Shown here: piece by piece, positions 32,925 through 41,122 of the stretch
How the letters are laid out: each line of letters starts with the position of its first letter
How positions within the stretch are numbered: the stretch's first letter is position 1
Source of the DNA: Streptomyces sp. NRRL S-455
GTDB lineage: Bacteria > Actinomycetota > Actinomycetes > Streptomycetales > Streptomycetaceae
NCBI RefSeq assembly: GCF_000717875.1
Contig: NZ_JOCT01000011.1
Coordinates: forward strand, 248,001-312,000
Reading direction: 5' to 3'
DNA length: 64,000 nucleotides
Notes under the pieces: model-generated
What the model saw: the letters and a program-made list of their open reading frames with translations, nothing else
Database searches by the model: none
Told to the model about the DNA's origin: nothing
Program-made: the position numbers and the translations under genes

Positions 32925-34007
32925 ATGTCCCTCATCCCCGGCCCGGCGGACCCTCCCGGGACCAGCCGCAGCACGTCGGCGACGATCCAGCCGAACATCC
33001 TGCGCTGCCTGGTCGTGGTCGCCGACGAGCGCGGCATCGATCTGCGGCCCGTGTTGAAGCAGGTCGGGCTGGACGAGACGATCATGCGTTCCGCCGCGCT
33101 GCGGGTGTCGTACCGGCAGGGCAGCGCGGTGATCCGCCGTGCGGTGGAGCTCACCGGGGACGAGCGCCTGGGGCTGAAGGTCGGTGCAGCGCAGCACCTG
33201 ACCGCGTGGGGCCTGCTCGGCTTCGCCCTGATGGCCGACGACACGTTGCGGCACGCCATCGGGACGGGGGTGAGGTACCAGAACCTGTCCGGGGCGATGG
33301 TGGTGTGGTCGGCCGGTGCGGGTGAGGAGGACGACGCCTTCGTGCTGCGCGCCGATCTTCCCGATCCCGCCATGGACCCGGTCGTGGCTTCCTTCCTGAT
33401 CGAGGAGGCGTTCGCCTCCGTGGTCACCCTGTCCAGGCTGGCCGTCAGTCCGGACTTCGCGCCGAAGGTCGTGGAGTTCTCCTTTCCGCCACCTCGCCGA
33501 CACGACCTGTTTGTTGCCCTGTTCGGCTGTCCGGTCCGGTTCGACGCCCCCGCCAACCGCCTGGCCATCGACCCCGCGTGGGCCCGCACCCGGATGCCCG
33601 GCCGGGATCCGGTGAGCTACGCGTCGACCCTGGAGATGCTCGACGCGCAAATGGCTTCCCGCCGTGACCAGCAGGATCTGCTGGAGGTGCTGGAGATCTC
33701 CGTTGCGCAGAGCCTCCCCGTGGCGCCTTCGTTCGGTGAGCAGGCGCGGCGGCATGCGACGAGCGAGCGGACGCTGCGCCGTCGGCTGGCCGAGTGCGGC
33801 ACGACGTACGAGGCACTCGTCGAGGGAGTGCGCCGGGAGCGTGTGGAGCAGTTGTTGCTCCGTCCGGAACTGACACTGCGCGACATCGCCCGCCGGGCGG
33901 GATTCTCCGACGAACGGGCGCTGCGCCGCGCGGTGCGCCGGTGGCACGGCACCTCACCGGTCCGTCTGCGGGAGCGGATGCTCCGGGACACGGGACAGAT
34001 GGAATGA
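32925..34007 (+). CDS. AraC-family regulator with arabinose-binding-like N-terminal domain (VirS/ArgR-type)
   Basis: A 360-residue regulator. The N-terminal two-thirds (about residues 25-215) match the Arabinose_bd domain found in OruR/VirS-like AraC proteins: AALRVSYRQGSAVIRRAVEL, then RLGLKVGAAQHLTAWGLLGF. The C-terminal AraC helix-turn-helix pair is TSERTLRRRLAECGTTYEAL and LTLRDIARRAGFSDERALRR. ATG 32925 has AAGG 8 bases upstream; a GTG nine codons earlier is less likely. It converges on the aldehyde dehydrogenase gene (12 bases between stops). By analogy with VirS next to the mymA operon it may activate the oxidoreductase cluster. Confidence 0.87.
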   Translation: MSLIPGPADPPGTSRSTSATIQPNILRCLVVVADERGIDLRPVLKQVGLDETIMRSAALRVSYRQGSAVIRRAVELTGDERLGLKVGAAQHLTAWGLLGFALMADDTLRHAIGTGVRYQNLSGAMVVWSAGAGEEDDAFVLRADLPDPAMDPVVASFLIEEAFASVVTLSRLAVSPDFAPKVVEFSFPPPRRHDLFVALFGCPVRFDAPANRLAIDPAWARTRMPGRDPVSYASTLEMLDAQMASRRDQQDLLEVLEISVAQSLPVAPSFGEQARRHATSERTLRRRLAECGTTYEALVEGVRRERVEQLLLRPELTLRDIARRAGFSDERALRRAVRRWHGTSPVRLRERMLRDTGQME

Positions 34008-34019
34008 CGTAATGACGCG

Positions 34020-35432
34020 TCAGCGGGCGTGGATCCACACCGTCTTCTCCCGGGTCCACTGGTCGAAGGCATTGGTGGACTTCTCCACGCCACCGAACCC
34101 GGACTGCTTCCAACCGCCGAAGGGGGTGGTGATGTCCCCTTCGCTGTAGGCGTTGACCGATACCACGCCGGCCTCGATGCCGCGTGCCAGCCGCAGCGCG
34201 GTGTCGAGGTCGCGGGTCCACAGGGAGGCGGCGAGTCCGTACTCGGTGGCGTTCGCCCTGCGTACCGCCTCGTCCTCAGAGGTGAAGGTCTGGACGGTGA
34301 CGACGGGACCGAAGAGCTCCTTGGTGAGAACGTCGCTGTCGTCGGGGGCGCGGGTGATCACCGTGGGCGGGTAGTAGGCGCCGCGCGGAGGCAGCCCGTG
34401 CGGCAGTCCCCCGGTGTGGATCTGGGCTCCGCCGGCCCGTGCGGCCTCAACGGCTCCCGCGACCCGATCAAAGGCAGCGTGGTCGATGAGCGGCCCCATC
34501 TGCGTGTGCGGGTCGGCCGGATCACCGATGACCAGCTCTCTCGCCGCGGCCGTGAACCGCTCGACGACCTCCTCGGCGATATTGCGGTGCACCAGTACCC
34601 GGGAGCCGGCCGTGCAGTTCTGCCCCATGGTCAGGAACGCGGCTTCGATCATGTTGTCGATGAGCTCATCGCCGTAGGAGAGCGCGTCGGCCATGAGCAC
34701 CTGGGGGCTCTTGCCGCCCATCTCCAGTGATACGCGCTTGAAGTTACTGTCGGCGGCGGCCTTGAGTATGCTGCGGCCGGTCGCGGTGGACCCGGTGAAG
34801 GAGAGCGCCCCCACAAGGGGGTCGCGGGCCAGGGCCACCCCGGCTGTCCGGCCGTACCCGGGCAGCACCGTGAGCACTCCTTCGGGCAGGCCGGCCTCGG
34901 TCGCGAGTTCGGCCAGGTGCAGGGCGGAGCGCGGGGTCGCCTCGGCGGGCTTGACGAGCAGGCAGTTGCCCGCGGCCAGGGCGGGTCCGACCTTCCATGA
35001 GGTCATGGCGAGCGGGTAGTTCCACGGCAGAATCGCCGCGACGACCCCGACCGGTTCGCGGCTCATGAGGCCGAGAGCGTCGGGCCCGCTCGGCGCGAGG
35101 CGGCCGAAGACCTTGTCGGCAGCCTCGGCGAACCAGCGGATCGACTCGATCGCCCCCGGTACGTCGCCCGTACGGCACTCCGTGATCGGCTTGCCCGCGT
35201 CCTCGCTCTCCAGCCGGGCGAGGATCTCGGCGTCGCGTTCCATCAGGTCGGCCAGCCGCAGCAGCACCGCGCCGCGCTCCCGGACCGGCAGCCGCGACCA
35301 CACCCCGGCCTCGTGGACCTGCCGGGCCTGCTCGGCGGCCTTGGAGACGTCGTCGGCGCTCGCGGCGGACAGGAAGGTGATCGGCTCACCGGTGGCGGGG
35401 TTGACGACCTGCAGCATCTCGTTCGTGGTCAT
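34020..35432 (-). CDS. NAD(P)-dependent aldehyde dehydrogenase
   Basis: A 470-residue ALDH superfamily enzyme that oxidises an aldehyde to the acid. Cofactor-domain motifs: ILPWNYPLAMTSWKVGPALA near residue 135 and FTGSTATGR near 215. The general-base Glu is in SLEMGGKSPQV near 238, and the catalytic Cys in MGQNCTAGSR near 275. It is the last gene of a three-gene minus-strand operon (monooxygenase, SDR, ALDH), starting in ATGA overlap with the SDR stop. Alcohol to aldehyde (SDR) to acid (ALDH) is a plausible sequence for products of the monooxygenase. Confidence 0.93.
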   Translation of the reverse strand: MTTNEMLQVVNPATGEPITFLSAASADDVSKAAEQARQVHEAGVWSRLPVRERGAVLLRLADLMERDAEILARLESEDAGKPITECRTGDVPGAIESIRWFAEAADKVFGRLAPSGPDALGLMSREPVGVVAAILPWNYPLAMTSWKVGPALAAGNCLLVKPAEATPRSALHLAELATEAGLPEGVLTVLPGYGRTAGVALARDPLVGALSFTGSTATGRSILKAAADSNFKRVSLEMGGKSPQVLMADALSYGDELIDNMIEAAFLTMGQNCTAGSRVLVHRNIAEEVVERFTAAARELVIGDPADPHTQMGPLIDHAAFDRVAGAVEAARAGGAQIHTGGLPHGLPPRGAYYPPTVITRAPDDSDVLTKELFGPVVTVQTFTSEDEAVRRANATEYGLAASLWTRDLDTALRLARGIEAGVVSVNAYSEGDITTPFGGWKQSGFGGVEKSTNAFDQWTREKTVWIHAR

Positions 35433-36307
35433 GCTTCCTCCACCAGCTCCCAGCGCCCGTCGGTCCGGCGGGCCAGTCCGCGTCGGCGGAGATCTTCGAG
35501 ATAGCGGGCCATACCGCGGTCACCGCGCTTGCGGAACAGCGGGAACACCCTGGGCAGCAGGTTCGGCATGAGCATCGCGAACCGCACCAGACGGGACTCG
35601 CCGGGCCGGGGGTAGGCCTCCAGGCGGGGCTTGTCCAGCAGGCTCACCACGGCCGCGACGACGTCGGCGGGCTGCTGTGGTGGGTCCTGGAACTGCATGG
35701 AGTTCCCGCCATCCACGGCTTCCTGGCGCAGCATCCGGGTGTCGGTCGCCGACGGCAGCACCGAGCCGGCCAGAATGCCCTTGCTCCTGAGGTCGAGCCC
35801 GATGGCGAGCATCGCGCCCCGCAGCCCGAACTTGGACGCCGTGTAGATCGGGGTCTCGCCCAGCGGGAAGATCCCGCCGAGGGAGACTGTCGTGACCACC
35901 CGGGCGTCCCGGGATGCCAGCAAGAGGGGGATCGCGATCCGGGTGGCGACCAGCGGAGAGGTCAGGTTGAGGCCGATCTCCCGTTCGATGCTCTCGACGC
36001 TGCGGACCTCGAAGCGTTCCGCGCTGGTCATGCCCACGTTGTTGACGAGCACGTCGAGGCGGCCGTAGACCTCGGCGACCAGCTCGAACACCCGCTCCAC
36101 CTGGGCGCGGTCCATCAGGTCACAGCCGAGGCCGGTGTGCCCGGCACCGGGAAGATCCGCGGCGACGGTCTTGGCGCGGGTCTCGTCGATGTCGACGACG
36201 ACGCACCGGGCGCCGCCGGAGGCGAAACGGCGGCACAGCGCGCTGCCGATGCCGCCCGCGCCGCCGGTCACCAGCATGACCTTGTCGGTGTAGTCGAACC
36301 CGCTCAT
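35429..36307 (-). CDS. Short-chain dehydrogenase/reductase (SadH-like)
   Basis: A 292-residue classical SDR. The cofactor motif TGGAGGIG is at residues 14-21, NNVG near 89, and the catalytic Ser and Tyr/Lys in VTTVSLGG and YTASKFG near 140-160. The extended C-terminus (LLPRVFPLFRKRGDRGMARY) is typical of the SadH/Rv3085 type and distinguishes it from small SDRs. It overlaps the monooxygenase gene upstream and the ALDH gene downstream, each by 4 bases. Probably oxidises an alcohol or reduces a ketone or aldehyde linked to the monooxygenase product. Confidence 0.92.
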   Translation of the reverse strand: MSGFDYTDKVMLVTGGAGGIGSALCRRFASGGARCVVVDIDETRAKTVAADLPGAGHTGLGCDLMDRAQVERVFELVAEVYGRLDVLVNNVGMTSAERFEVRSVESIEREIGLNLTSPLVATRIAIPLLLASRDARVVTTVSLGGIFPLGETPIYTASKFGLRGAMLAIGLDLRSKGILAGSVLPSATDTRMLRQEAVDGGNSMQFQDPPQQPADVVAAVVSLLDKPRLEAYPRPGESRLVRFAMLMPNLLPRVFPLFRKRGDRGMARYLEDLRRRGLARRTDGRWELVEEA

Positions 36308-37656
36308 GCCGCGCTGCCTTCCTTGACAGCGCGCAGGGACCGCACCGGCGGCGGCTGGCCCTCGGTACGCCAGCCCATGTCGCGCGCGACCTTGCCCAGG
36401 TACTTCACGAGCGCCCCGCTGTCGACGTAACCGGTGTGGCGGGGCGAGTCGACGAACTTCAGCCCGCCGGACAGATCCGGGCGGTCGGCGCGGATCATCT
36501 GGGTGAACCGTTCAGCGTTCCGCAGCCGGTGCCGCGCGTCGTGGATATACCCGGCGATCAGCTGCGCCTGGGTGTCGAAGAGTCGGTACGCACCGGAGTT
36601 GGTCTCCACGAAGCCGATGCCGAACAGGCCCAGGTGCTCGCGTGAGAACGACGACAAGTACAGGTCGGGGTGCTGCTCGTCGCCGAAGTACTGCTGCGCG
36701 ACCGGCACTTTGTGGACGTAGCCCGTGGCCAGCAGGATGAGATCGAAGTCGTCGCTCGTGCCGTCGGTGAAGTGCACGGTTCTGCCCTCGGCACGGGCGA
36801 TCCCGGGCCTGGCGGTGATGTCGCCGTGCTGGAGGTGGTAGATCAGCATCGAGTTGATGGCCGGGTGGGTCTCGAACAGCTTGTGGTCCGGCTTCGGCAG
36901 CCCCAGCCGCGTCGGGTCGCCGTTGATGACGCGCAGCACGGCACCGAAGATCCGCTGCGCCAGCCACATCGGCAGGTGCGGCCCGCTGCCGGCGATGGTG
37001 TCCACCGGCCGGCCGAAGAGGTGCTTGGGGATGAACCAGTAGCCGCGCCGCATGCTGATCACCGCGTGGTCGGCGGTCCGGGCGGCGTCGCAGGCGATGT
37101 CGCAGCCGGAGTTCCCCGCGCCCACGACCAGGACGCGCTTGCCGCGCAGCTCCTCGGCGCTGCGGTAGCCGACGGTGTGCCGGACCTCACCGCTGAACTC
37201 CCCAGGAAGTTCGGGGATGTTGGGGTGCCACTGCGAGCCCGTACACACGACGACCTGCCCGTGCACGCTTTCGCGGCCGTCGGCCCGGGTGACCGTCCAG
37301 GTGCCGTCCGCGTTCTTCTCGATGCTTTCGACCTCGACGCCGAACTCGATCCGGTCCGTCAGCCCGTAGGCGTCGGCGAAGAACCGCAGGTACGACAGGA
37401 TCTGCCGGTGCGGCGGGTAGTCGGCGAAGTGGTCGGGCATCGGAAAGCCGCCGAATCCCGACAGGGTCCTGCTGGAAATGAAGTGGGCCGATTCGTACAT
37501 CGGGCTGCCGGGATTGTCGATGTCCCAGATACCGCCGGGCCCGGTGTGCCGCTCAAGATGCGTGTACGGCAGATTCCGCTCCGCCAGTGCCCTGGCGACC
37601 GCCAGCCCGGCCGGTCCCGCCCCGATCACACACGTATCAAACTGGCTTTCCTTCAC
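36304..37656 (-). CDS. Flavin-containing monooxygenase (MymA/Baeyer-Villiger-like)
   Basis: A 450-residue FAD/NADPH monooxygenase. The FAD-binding motif is VIGAGPAGLAVA near residue 10 and the NADPH-binding motif VVGAGNSGCDIA near 180; between them lies a perfect FMO fingerprint FSGEVRHTVGY (FxGxxxHxxxY). The start is GTG 37656, because GAGGAGG lies about 7 bases upstream; an earlier GTG is inside the leader. It is the first gene of the operon with SDR and ALDH. The arrangement resembles the mycobacterial mymA locus (AraC regulator VirS, MymA, SadH). Substrate unknown; lipophilic ketones, amines or thioethers are typical. Confidence 0.9.
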   Translation of the reverse strand: MKESQFDTCVIGAGPAGLAVARALAERNLPYTHLERHTGPGGIWDIDNPGSPMYESAHFISSRTLSGFGGFPMPDHFADYPPHRQILSYLRFFADAYGLTDRIEFGVEVESIEKNADGTWTVTRADGRESVHGQVVVCTGSQWHPNIPELPGEFSGEVRHTVGYRSAEELRGKRVLVVGAGNSGCDIACDAARTADHAVISMRRGYWFIPKHLFGRPVDTIAGSGPHLPMWLAQRIFGAVLRVINGDPTRLGLPKPDHKLFETHPAINSMLIYHLQHGDITARPGIARAEGRTVHFTDGTSDDFDLILLATGYVHKVPVAQQYFGDEQHPDLYLSSFSREHLGLFGIGFVETNSGAYRLFDTQAQLIAGYIHDARHRLRNAERFTQMIRADRPDLSGGLKFVDSPRHTGYVDSGALVKYLGKVARDMGWRTEGQPPPVRSLRAVKEGSAA

Positions 37657-37781
37657 GGGCCTGCCTCCTCGTTCGTCCCGCTTCACAGGTGTTCAAGGAA
37701 ACGTATTCACCTGCCGTTCAGCGGGAACTGACCCGCGCGGCCACGGACCGGACCCCAGCGGCCGCGCCACGACATCCGGCT

Positions 37782-38070
37782 GCGCGCCGGGCCCTGGCCC
37801 GCGGCCCCAAGCTGCTCCTGCTCGACGAGCTGAGCCTCGGCCTGGCACCCCTCATCGTCGAGGAGTTGCTGCCCATAGTCAGGCGCTATGCCGACGACAC
37901 CGGCTGCGGGGTGCTGCTCGTCGAAACAGCACGTCGGCCTCGCCCTCGACATGGCTGACCGCGGCTACGTCCTGTCCCACGGCGAGATCACCGCGCACGC
38001 CACGGCTCAGGAACTCCGGGCCGACCAGTCCCGGATCATCGCCGGCTACCTCGGCGAGCAGCACGCCTGA
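37782..38070 (+). pseudogene. livF: Relic of a branched-chain amino acid ABC ATPase (livF), truncated and frameshifted
   Basis: The frame from 37782 reads ARRALARGPKLLLLDELSLG, then LAPLIVEELLPIVRRYADD, which is the Walker B region and what follows in LivF. At 37924-37926 a run of three A contains one base too many: GTCGAA-A-CAGCAC. Removing one A restores LLVEQHVGLALDMADRGYVL, the LivF C-terminus, ending with GYLGEQHA and TGA at 38068-38070. Walker A and the signature motif are absent upstream. The gene therefore lost its 5' two-thirds and carries a single-base insertion. No liv permease or binding protein is near. Confidence 0.85.
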
Positions 38071-38195
38071 CCCGGCCGGGCGGCCACAACCGCCGTGCGC
38101 CACAACCGCCGTGAGCTCGAACGGCTCGGGCCGACCCACCCCCTACGACTCGGCCGGACGCTCGGTGCTGCCCGCGTACCAAGACAAGGAGTCCG

Positions 38196-38852
38196 ATGTT
38201 CACCTTCGACAGCGAAGACGGCGTCCAGATCCACGTGCACGAATGGAAGCCGGACACCCCACCGCGAGCCGTCGTGCAGATCGCCCACGGCATGGGAGAG
38301 CACGCCGGCCGTTACGCCCCACTCGCGGCAGCACTGACCACTCAGGGCTATGCCGTCTACGCCGACGATCACCGCGGACACGGGCTGAGCAGGCACGCCG
38401 AGCCCGGTCATCTCGGAGACAACGGCTGGAACCGACTCGTCAGTGACATGGTCACCCTGTCAGAGACCATCCGCGAGCAGCACCCGGGCCTGTCCCTGGT
38501 GCTGCTCGGACACAGCCTCGGTTCCTTCGCCGCACAGCAGTACGTCCTGGACCACGCCCACCTGATCGACGCCCTTGCCCTCGCCGGTACCACCGCGGTC
38601 GACGTCATGCTCGCGCCACAGGCGCAGGCGGCCGCGGAGGGAGGAGACCCGCTGCTCGCGCTCAACCAGGCGTTCCAGCCCAGCCGCACGCCGTTCGACT
38701 GGCTCAGCCGGGACGAACCGGCCGTCGACGCCTACCTCTCCGACCCCATGTGCGGCTTCAGCCTCGACGCCCAGGGCATGGCCGACGTCACCATCGCCTC
38801 GGCGTCACTTGCCCAGCCCAGGGGCATGGTCCGCTCGATGACCCGGCGGCGT
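38196..38852 (+). pseudogene. 3'-truncated alpha/beta hydrolase (monoacylglycerol-lipase-like)
   Basis: ATG 38196 with AAGGAG 6 bases upstream begins a lysophospholipase/monoacylglycerol-lipase-type protein: VVQIAHGMGEHAGRYAPLAA, ADDHRGHGLS, and the nucleophile elbow LLGHSLGSFAAQQ. Family-like sequence continues to about GFSLDAQGMADVTIA (residue 195 or so). The reading frame then runs into unrelated sequence that, on the opposite strand, is a transposase fragment, and stays open by chance until 39551. The catalytic Asp and His region (last third of the roughly 310-residue family) is missing, so the product is very likely inactive. Confidence 0.75.
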
Positions 38853-39014
38853 CGCAAACAGCGTCTCATCAGGCGTGTCCTGCGTTCCGCCGCCCTGCGG
38901 ACGCACCCGCGATGGAGGAATCAACGGCTTGGCGATCTCCCACAACCCGTCCGCCACGATCCAGCTCGCAGTCGTCGTGACCGTCCTCGGCCTCGTCATC
39001 ACGTCGAAGGCCAT
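38853..39014 (-). mobile_element. Fragment of an IS5-family transposase gene (5' end)
   Basis: On the minus strand, from ATG 39014, the sequence reads SWIVADGLWEIAKPLIPPSR then VRPQGGGTQDTPDETLFA, the N-terminus of Streptomyces IS5-type DDE transposases. Homology stops at 38853, exactly where the truncated hydrolase sequence begins. No DDE catalytic residues and no terminal inverted repeats are recognisable, so the element is a dead relic left by a deletion. Confidence 0.75.
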
Positions 39015-39077
39015 GAGGCTGCCCTAACGGCGTCGAAACCCTCAGCCGCCTGCCAGCGGCCTATCGTCCAAGGCCTG

Positions 39078-39476
39078 TCACACCTGACGTACCCGAACAC
39101 CGGGAAGGCCGTCGAAGCGCGCCCGCTTGTCGTGGGTGACCACCGTACGCGCGGTGGTCAGCGCGGTGGCCGCGATGATCAGGTCGTGGGCACCTCGGGG
39201 CTGGCCGGCTCTGCGGACATGCGCGAGCAGCCGCGCATGCGCGCGGGCCACGTCCACGGTGTACTCCTCGACCGGGATGGTGGCGAGGACGGTGTCGACG
39301 AAGGACTGGCGGGCGACCCGGTTGGTGTCGTCCGCCAGTTCCACGCCCTGGAGCAGTTCCGCCACCGTGATGGCGGCGATCGCCGGATCGTCTTCGTCGG
39401 CCAGCGCCTGGTCGAGGGAGACCTTCCGGCGCTCGATCGCGATCAGCACGCCGGTGTCCAGGATCAGTCGCTCCAC
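39078..39476 (-). CDS. PIN-domain toxin (VapC type)
   Basis: A 132-residue PIN-domain ribonuclease, the toxin of a type II toxin-antitoxin pair. Acidic metal ligands: Asp in LILDTGVLIAI near residue 7, Glu in ITVAELLQGVE near 40, Asp in RGAHDLIIAATAL near 97, and Asp in VVTHDKRARFDGLPGVRV near 115. It overlaps the antitoxin gene upstream by 13 bases, typical for translational coupling. Located in the decayed patch beside the tRNA genes, which suggests a survivor of a lost mobile element. Confidence 0.9.
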   Translation of the reverse strand: MERLILDTGVLIAIERRKVSLDQALADEDDPAIAAITVAELLQGVELADDTNRVARQSFVDTVLATIPVEEYTVDVARAHARLLAHVRRAGQPRGAHDLIIAATALTTARTVVTHDKRARFDGLPGVRVRQV

Positions 39477-39715
39477 GGATCGTCCAGCGTCAGCAGGTCA
39501 CCGGTGGCCGTCACGTCGTCCTCGAAGGCATCATCAAGCGTGCCGACATGACGCAGGAGAGCGTCCTTCACCGCCCGTCCCGTGGCCTTGGGCGCGGGAG
39601 CGAGCACGGCCAGACGCTTGCCTCCGCGGGTGATCACGATGGTTTCCCCGCGTTCCGCGCTGTCCAGCACGGAGGCGAAGTTCCGTGATGCTTCGGTAGC
39701 GGTCATCGTCTTCAT
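39464..39715 (-). CDS. Phd/YefM-family antitoxin of the VapC-type toxin
   Basis: An 83-residue antitoxin. The N-terminal Phd/YefM DNA-binding fold is clear (MTATEASRNFASVLDSAERG, then ETIVITRGGKRLAVLAP). The acidic C-terminus (DDAFEDDVTATGD, LDDPWSD) is the part that would wrap around the toxin. It precedes and overlaps the toxin gene. Such pairs autoregulate; imperfect dyads upstream of 39715 (TCTTCTCAGAGAATC) could be the operator, but this is a guess. Confidence 0.88.
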   Translation of the reverse strand: MKTMTATEASRNFASVLDSAERGETIVITRGGKRLAVLAPAPKATGRAVKDALLRHVGTLDDAFEDDVTATGDLLTLDDPWSD

Positions 39716-40550
39716 GACCTCATCTTCTCAGAGAATCTGATACCCGACAAGACACACTTCCGTCCCGGCTGCCGCATCCTTAGTCACTACATCACCACAG
39801 GTCACAGCACTTGAGGCAACCCAGCTTCACGAGCTTTCAGAAGTGAAGCGAAGGGTTTCTCCTCACGTAAGGAGTGGTGAGGCGGGCGGATCTCGTACTC
39901 ACGGCCGGCGCATCGTTTCCCCAGGTCAGGCATGATCTGGCACCGCAGGCCTTCTCCGCCCTTGCCAGTCCATTCCCACCTTGGTGTTCAACCGGCATCC
40001 GGGCATGGCGCCGCGTGGCGTTCTACGGGCAGCCGTACCAGGATGCCCCTCCCCCAGCCCCGCGGCGACCTCGACCCCTGCTGGCGCCTGTCACGCTCGG
40101 CTGGAGGCCACGATCACGGGACTCGTCGCCTACCTGGCCGTGTCACAGTGCGACAGCGGTGCGCACGCCGCGGCATGAGGCAAGGGCACGCTGGGCCGTT
40201 GCCAGTACGGGCCGTCATCCGGGCACACACCTCGGTCACAGCCCCCTCTCGCGGACCGCCGCACCCACGCACCGCCCCGGACAGAGGCCCGACTCGAAGA
40301 TCACCAGTCGGCACTTGCGATTCCTCGCGTCCAGCCAGCGTCCAGAATCGTGCGTCCAGCCCCTCGAATACGTCGGCCACCGAAGCGTGCCCAACGCCCA
40401 GGCCATCACATCAGAGCAGGTCAGAGCGATTCGAACTAACGCCTACGACCACAGACTTGAAGTCACGAGCAGCGGATTCCGCCTCGTTGCACCAAAGTCC
40501 TGAATCCGCACCCCCGATGAGACGTTTCCACAGGTCACAGGCGTGCACAG
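39716..40550. other. 835-base gene-poor region next to the tRNA genes
   Basis: No reading frame here has a ribosome binding site, a recognisable family or convincing codon use; several long frames exist only because of base composition. Short dyads are present, for example CTTCAC/GTGAAG (39825-39830 with 39843-39848). The motif CCACAGGTCACAG occurs twice (near 39795 and near 40529). The base composition is lower in GC than the flanks. I read it as eroded DNA of a former insertion. Confidence 0.5.
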
Positions 40551-40624
40551 TGGGGCGGGTGGGACTCGAACCCACGGCCGACGGATTATGAGTCCGCTGC
40601 TCTAACCGGCTGAGCTACCGCCCC
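40551..40624 (-). tRNA. tRNA-Met (CAU); tRNA-Ile2 not excluded
   Basis: A 74-base cloverleaf on the minus strand. Acceptor GGGGCGG pairs with CCGCCCC, the D arm starts TAGCTCAGCCGGTTAGAGC, the anticodon loop is CTCATAA with anticodon CAU, and the T arm contains GTTCGAGTC. Discriminator A; CCA is not encoded. The anticodon alone cannot separate elongator Met from a lysidine-modified Ile2; I favour Met because pair 4-69 is G-C rather than the C-G typical of Ile2. Confidence 0.9.
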
Positions 40625-40776
40625 ATAGCGGCGTGTCGCGTACATGTGTGCGCGCCGTCTGCCGCAGCATAGCCGCTCATACGATCTCCTGCTTCGGCTG
40701 GTCGGCTTCGCACGGCCTTCGTGACCATGAGGACTGCCCTCAGTGCCGCACGGTTCCCAGGAGATCGGAACGGACA

Positions 40777-40802
40777 TGAAAAAGGACCCCGGTGGGGGTC
40801 CT
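40777..40802 (-). terminator. Rho-independent terminator of the tRNA-Asn unit
   Basis: Read on the minus strand, AGGACCCC pairs with GGGGTCCT around a 4-base loop (plus-strand 40783-40790 and 40795-40802), followed directly by TTTTT. It lies 11 bases after the distal tRNA-Asn gene. A canonical stem plus T-run is rare in this genome type and separates the Asn genes from the downstream Met/Ile2 gene. Confidence 0.9.
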
Positions 40803-40813
40803 CGTTCAACCTG

Positions 40814-40886
40814 CTCCCCCGACTGGACTCGAACCAGTAACCTGCCGGTTAACAGCCGGCTGCTCTGCCAATTGAGCTACGGAGGA
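40814..40886 (-). tRNA. tRNA-Asn (GUU), copy 1
   Basis: A 73-base cloverleaf: acceptor TCCTCCG with CGGGGGA (one T-G wobble at pair 4-69), D arm TAGCTCAATTGGCAGAGCA, anticodon stem-loop GCCGGCTGTTAACCGGC with anticodon GTT, T arm GGTTCGAGTCC. Discriminator G, no encoded CCA. Second copy of a 78-base tandem duplication. Confidence 0.95.
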
Positions 40887-40891
40887 CCGAG

Positions 40892-40964
40892 CTCCCCGGA
40901 CTGGACTCGAACCAGTAACCTGCCGGTTAACAGCCGGCTGCTCTGCCAATTGAGCTACCGAGGA
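40892..40964 (-). tRNA. tRNA-Asn (GUU), copy 2
   Basis: A 73-base cloverleaf nearly identical to the neighbouring copy. The acceptor is TCCTCGG with CCGGGGA, so pair 6-67 is G-C here and C-G in the other copy: a compensatory swap. The rest (D, anticodon and T arms) is the same. It is the promoter-proximal gene of the pair; the spacer between copies is only 5 bases. Confidence 0.95.
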
Positions 40965-41122
40965 AGGTCTCGTGGCATCGAACGCACCTACCTGGGTATT
41001 CGCCAGGGGGCGCGCGCTCGCTGCGACACATACATTAGCGCAAGCAGGGGGGTGCTCCGCCAATCGGTACTCCCCGGCGCCGACGCCGCACCGGAGAACA
41101 ACGCAAGAGAAGGGTGGCCGAC

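Noticed and set aside
38853..39551. The 3' extension of the hydrolase frame as a real C-terminus
   Set aside because: It runs antisense through a transposase fragment and the toxin gene, with Arg/Pro/His-rich composition and no hydrolase motifs.
39874..40503. A 209-codon plus-strand frame in the gene-poor region beside the tRNA genes
   Set aside because: No ribosome binding site, no family, and biased residues (Arg, Pro, Ser, His). Parallel overlapping frames are equally long.
40551..40624. An attachment-site duplication of the tRNA-Met/Ile2 3' end
   Set aside because: I looked for a second copy of the T-arm/acceptor sequence in the neighbouring degraded region and did not see one; an imperfect copy could be missed by eye.
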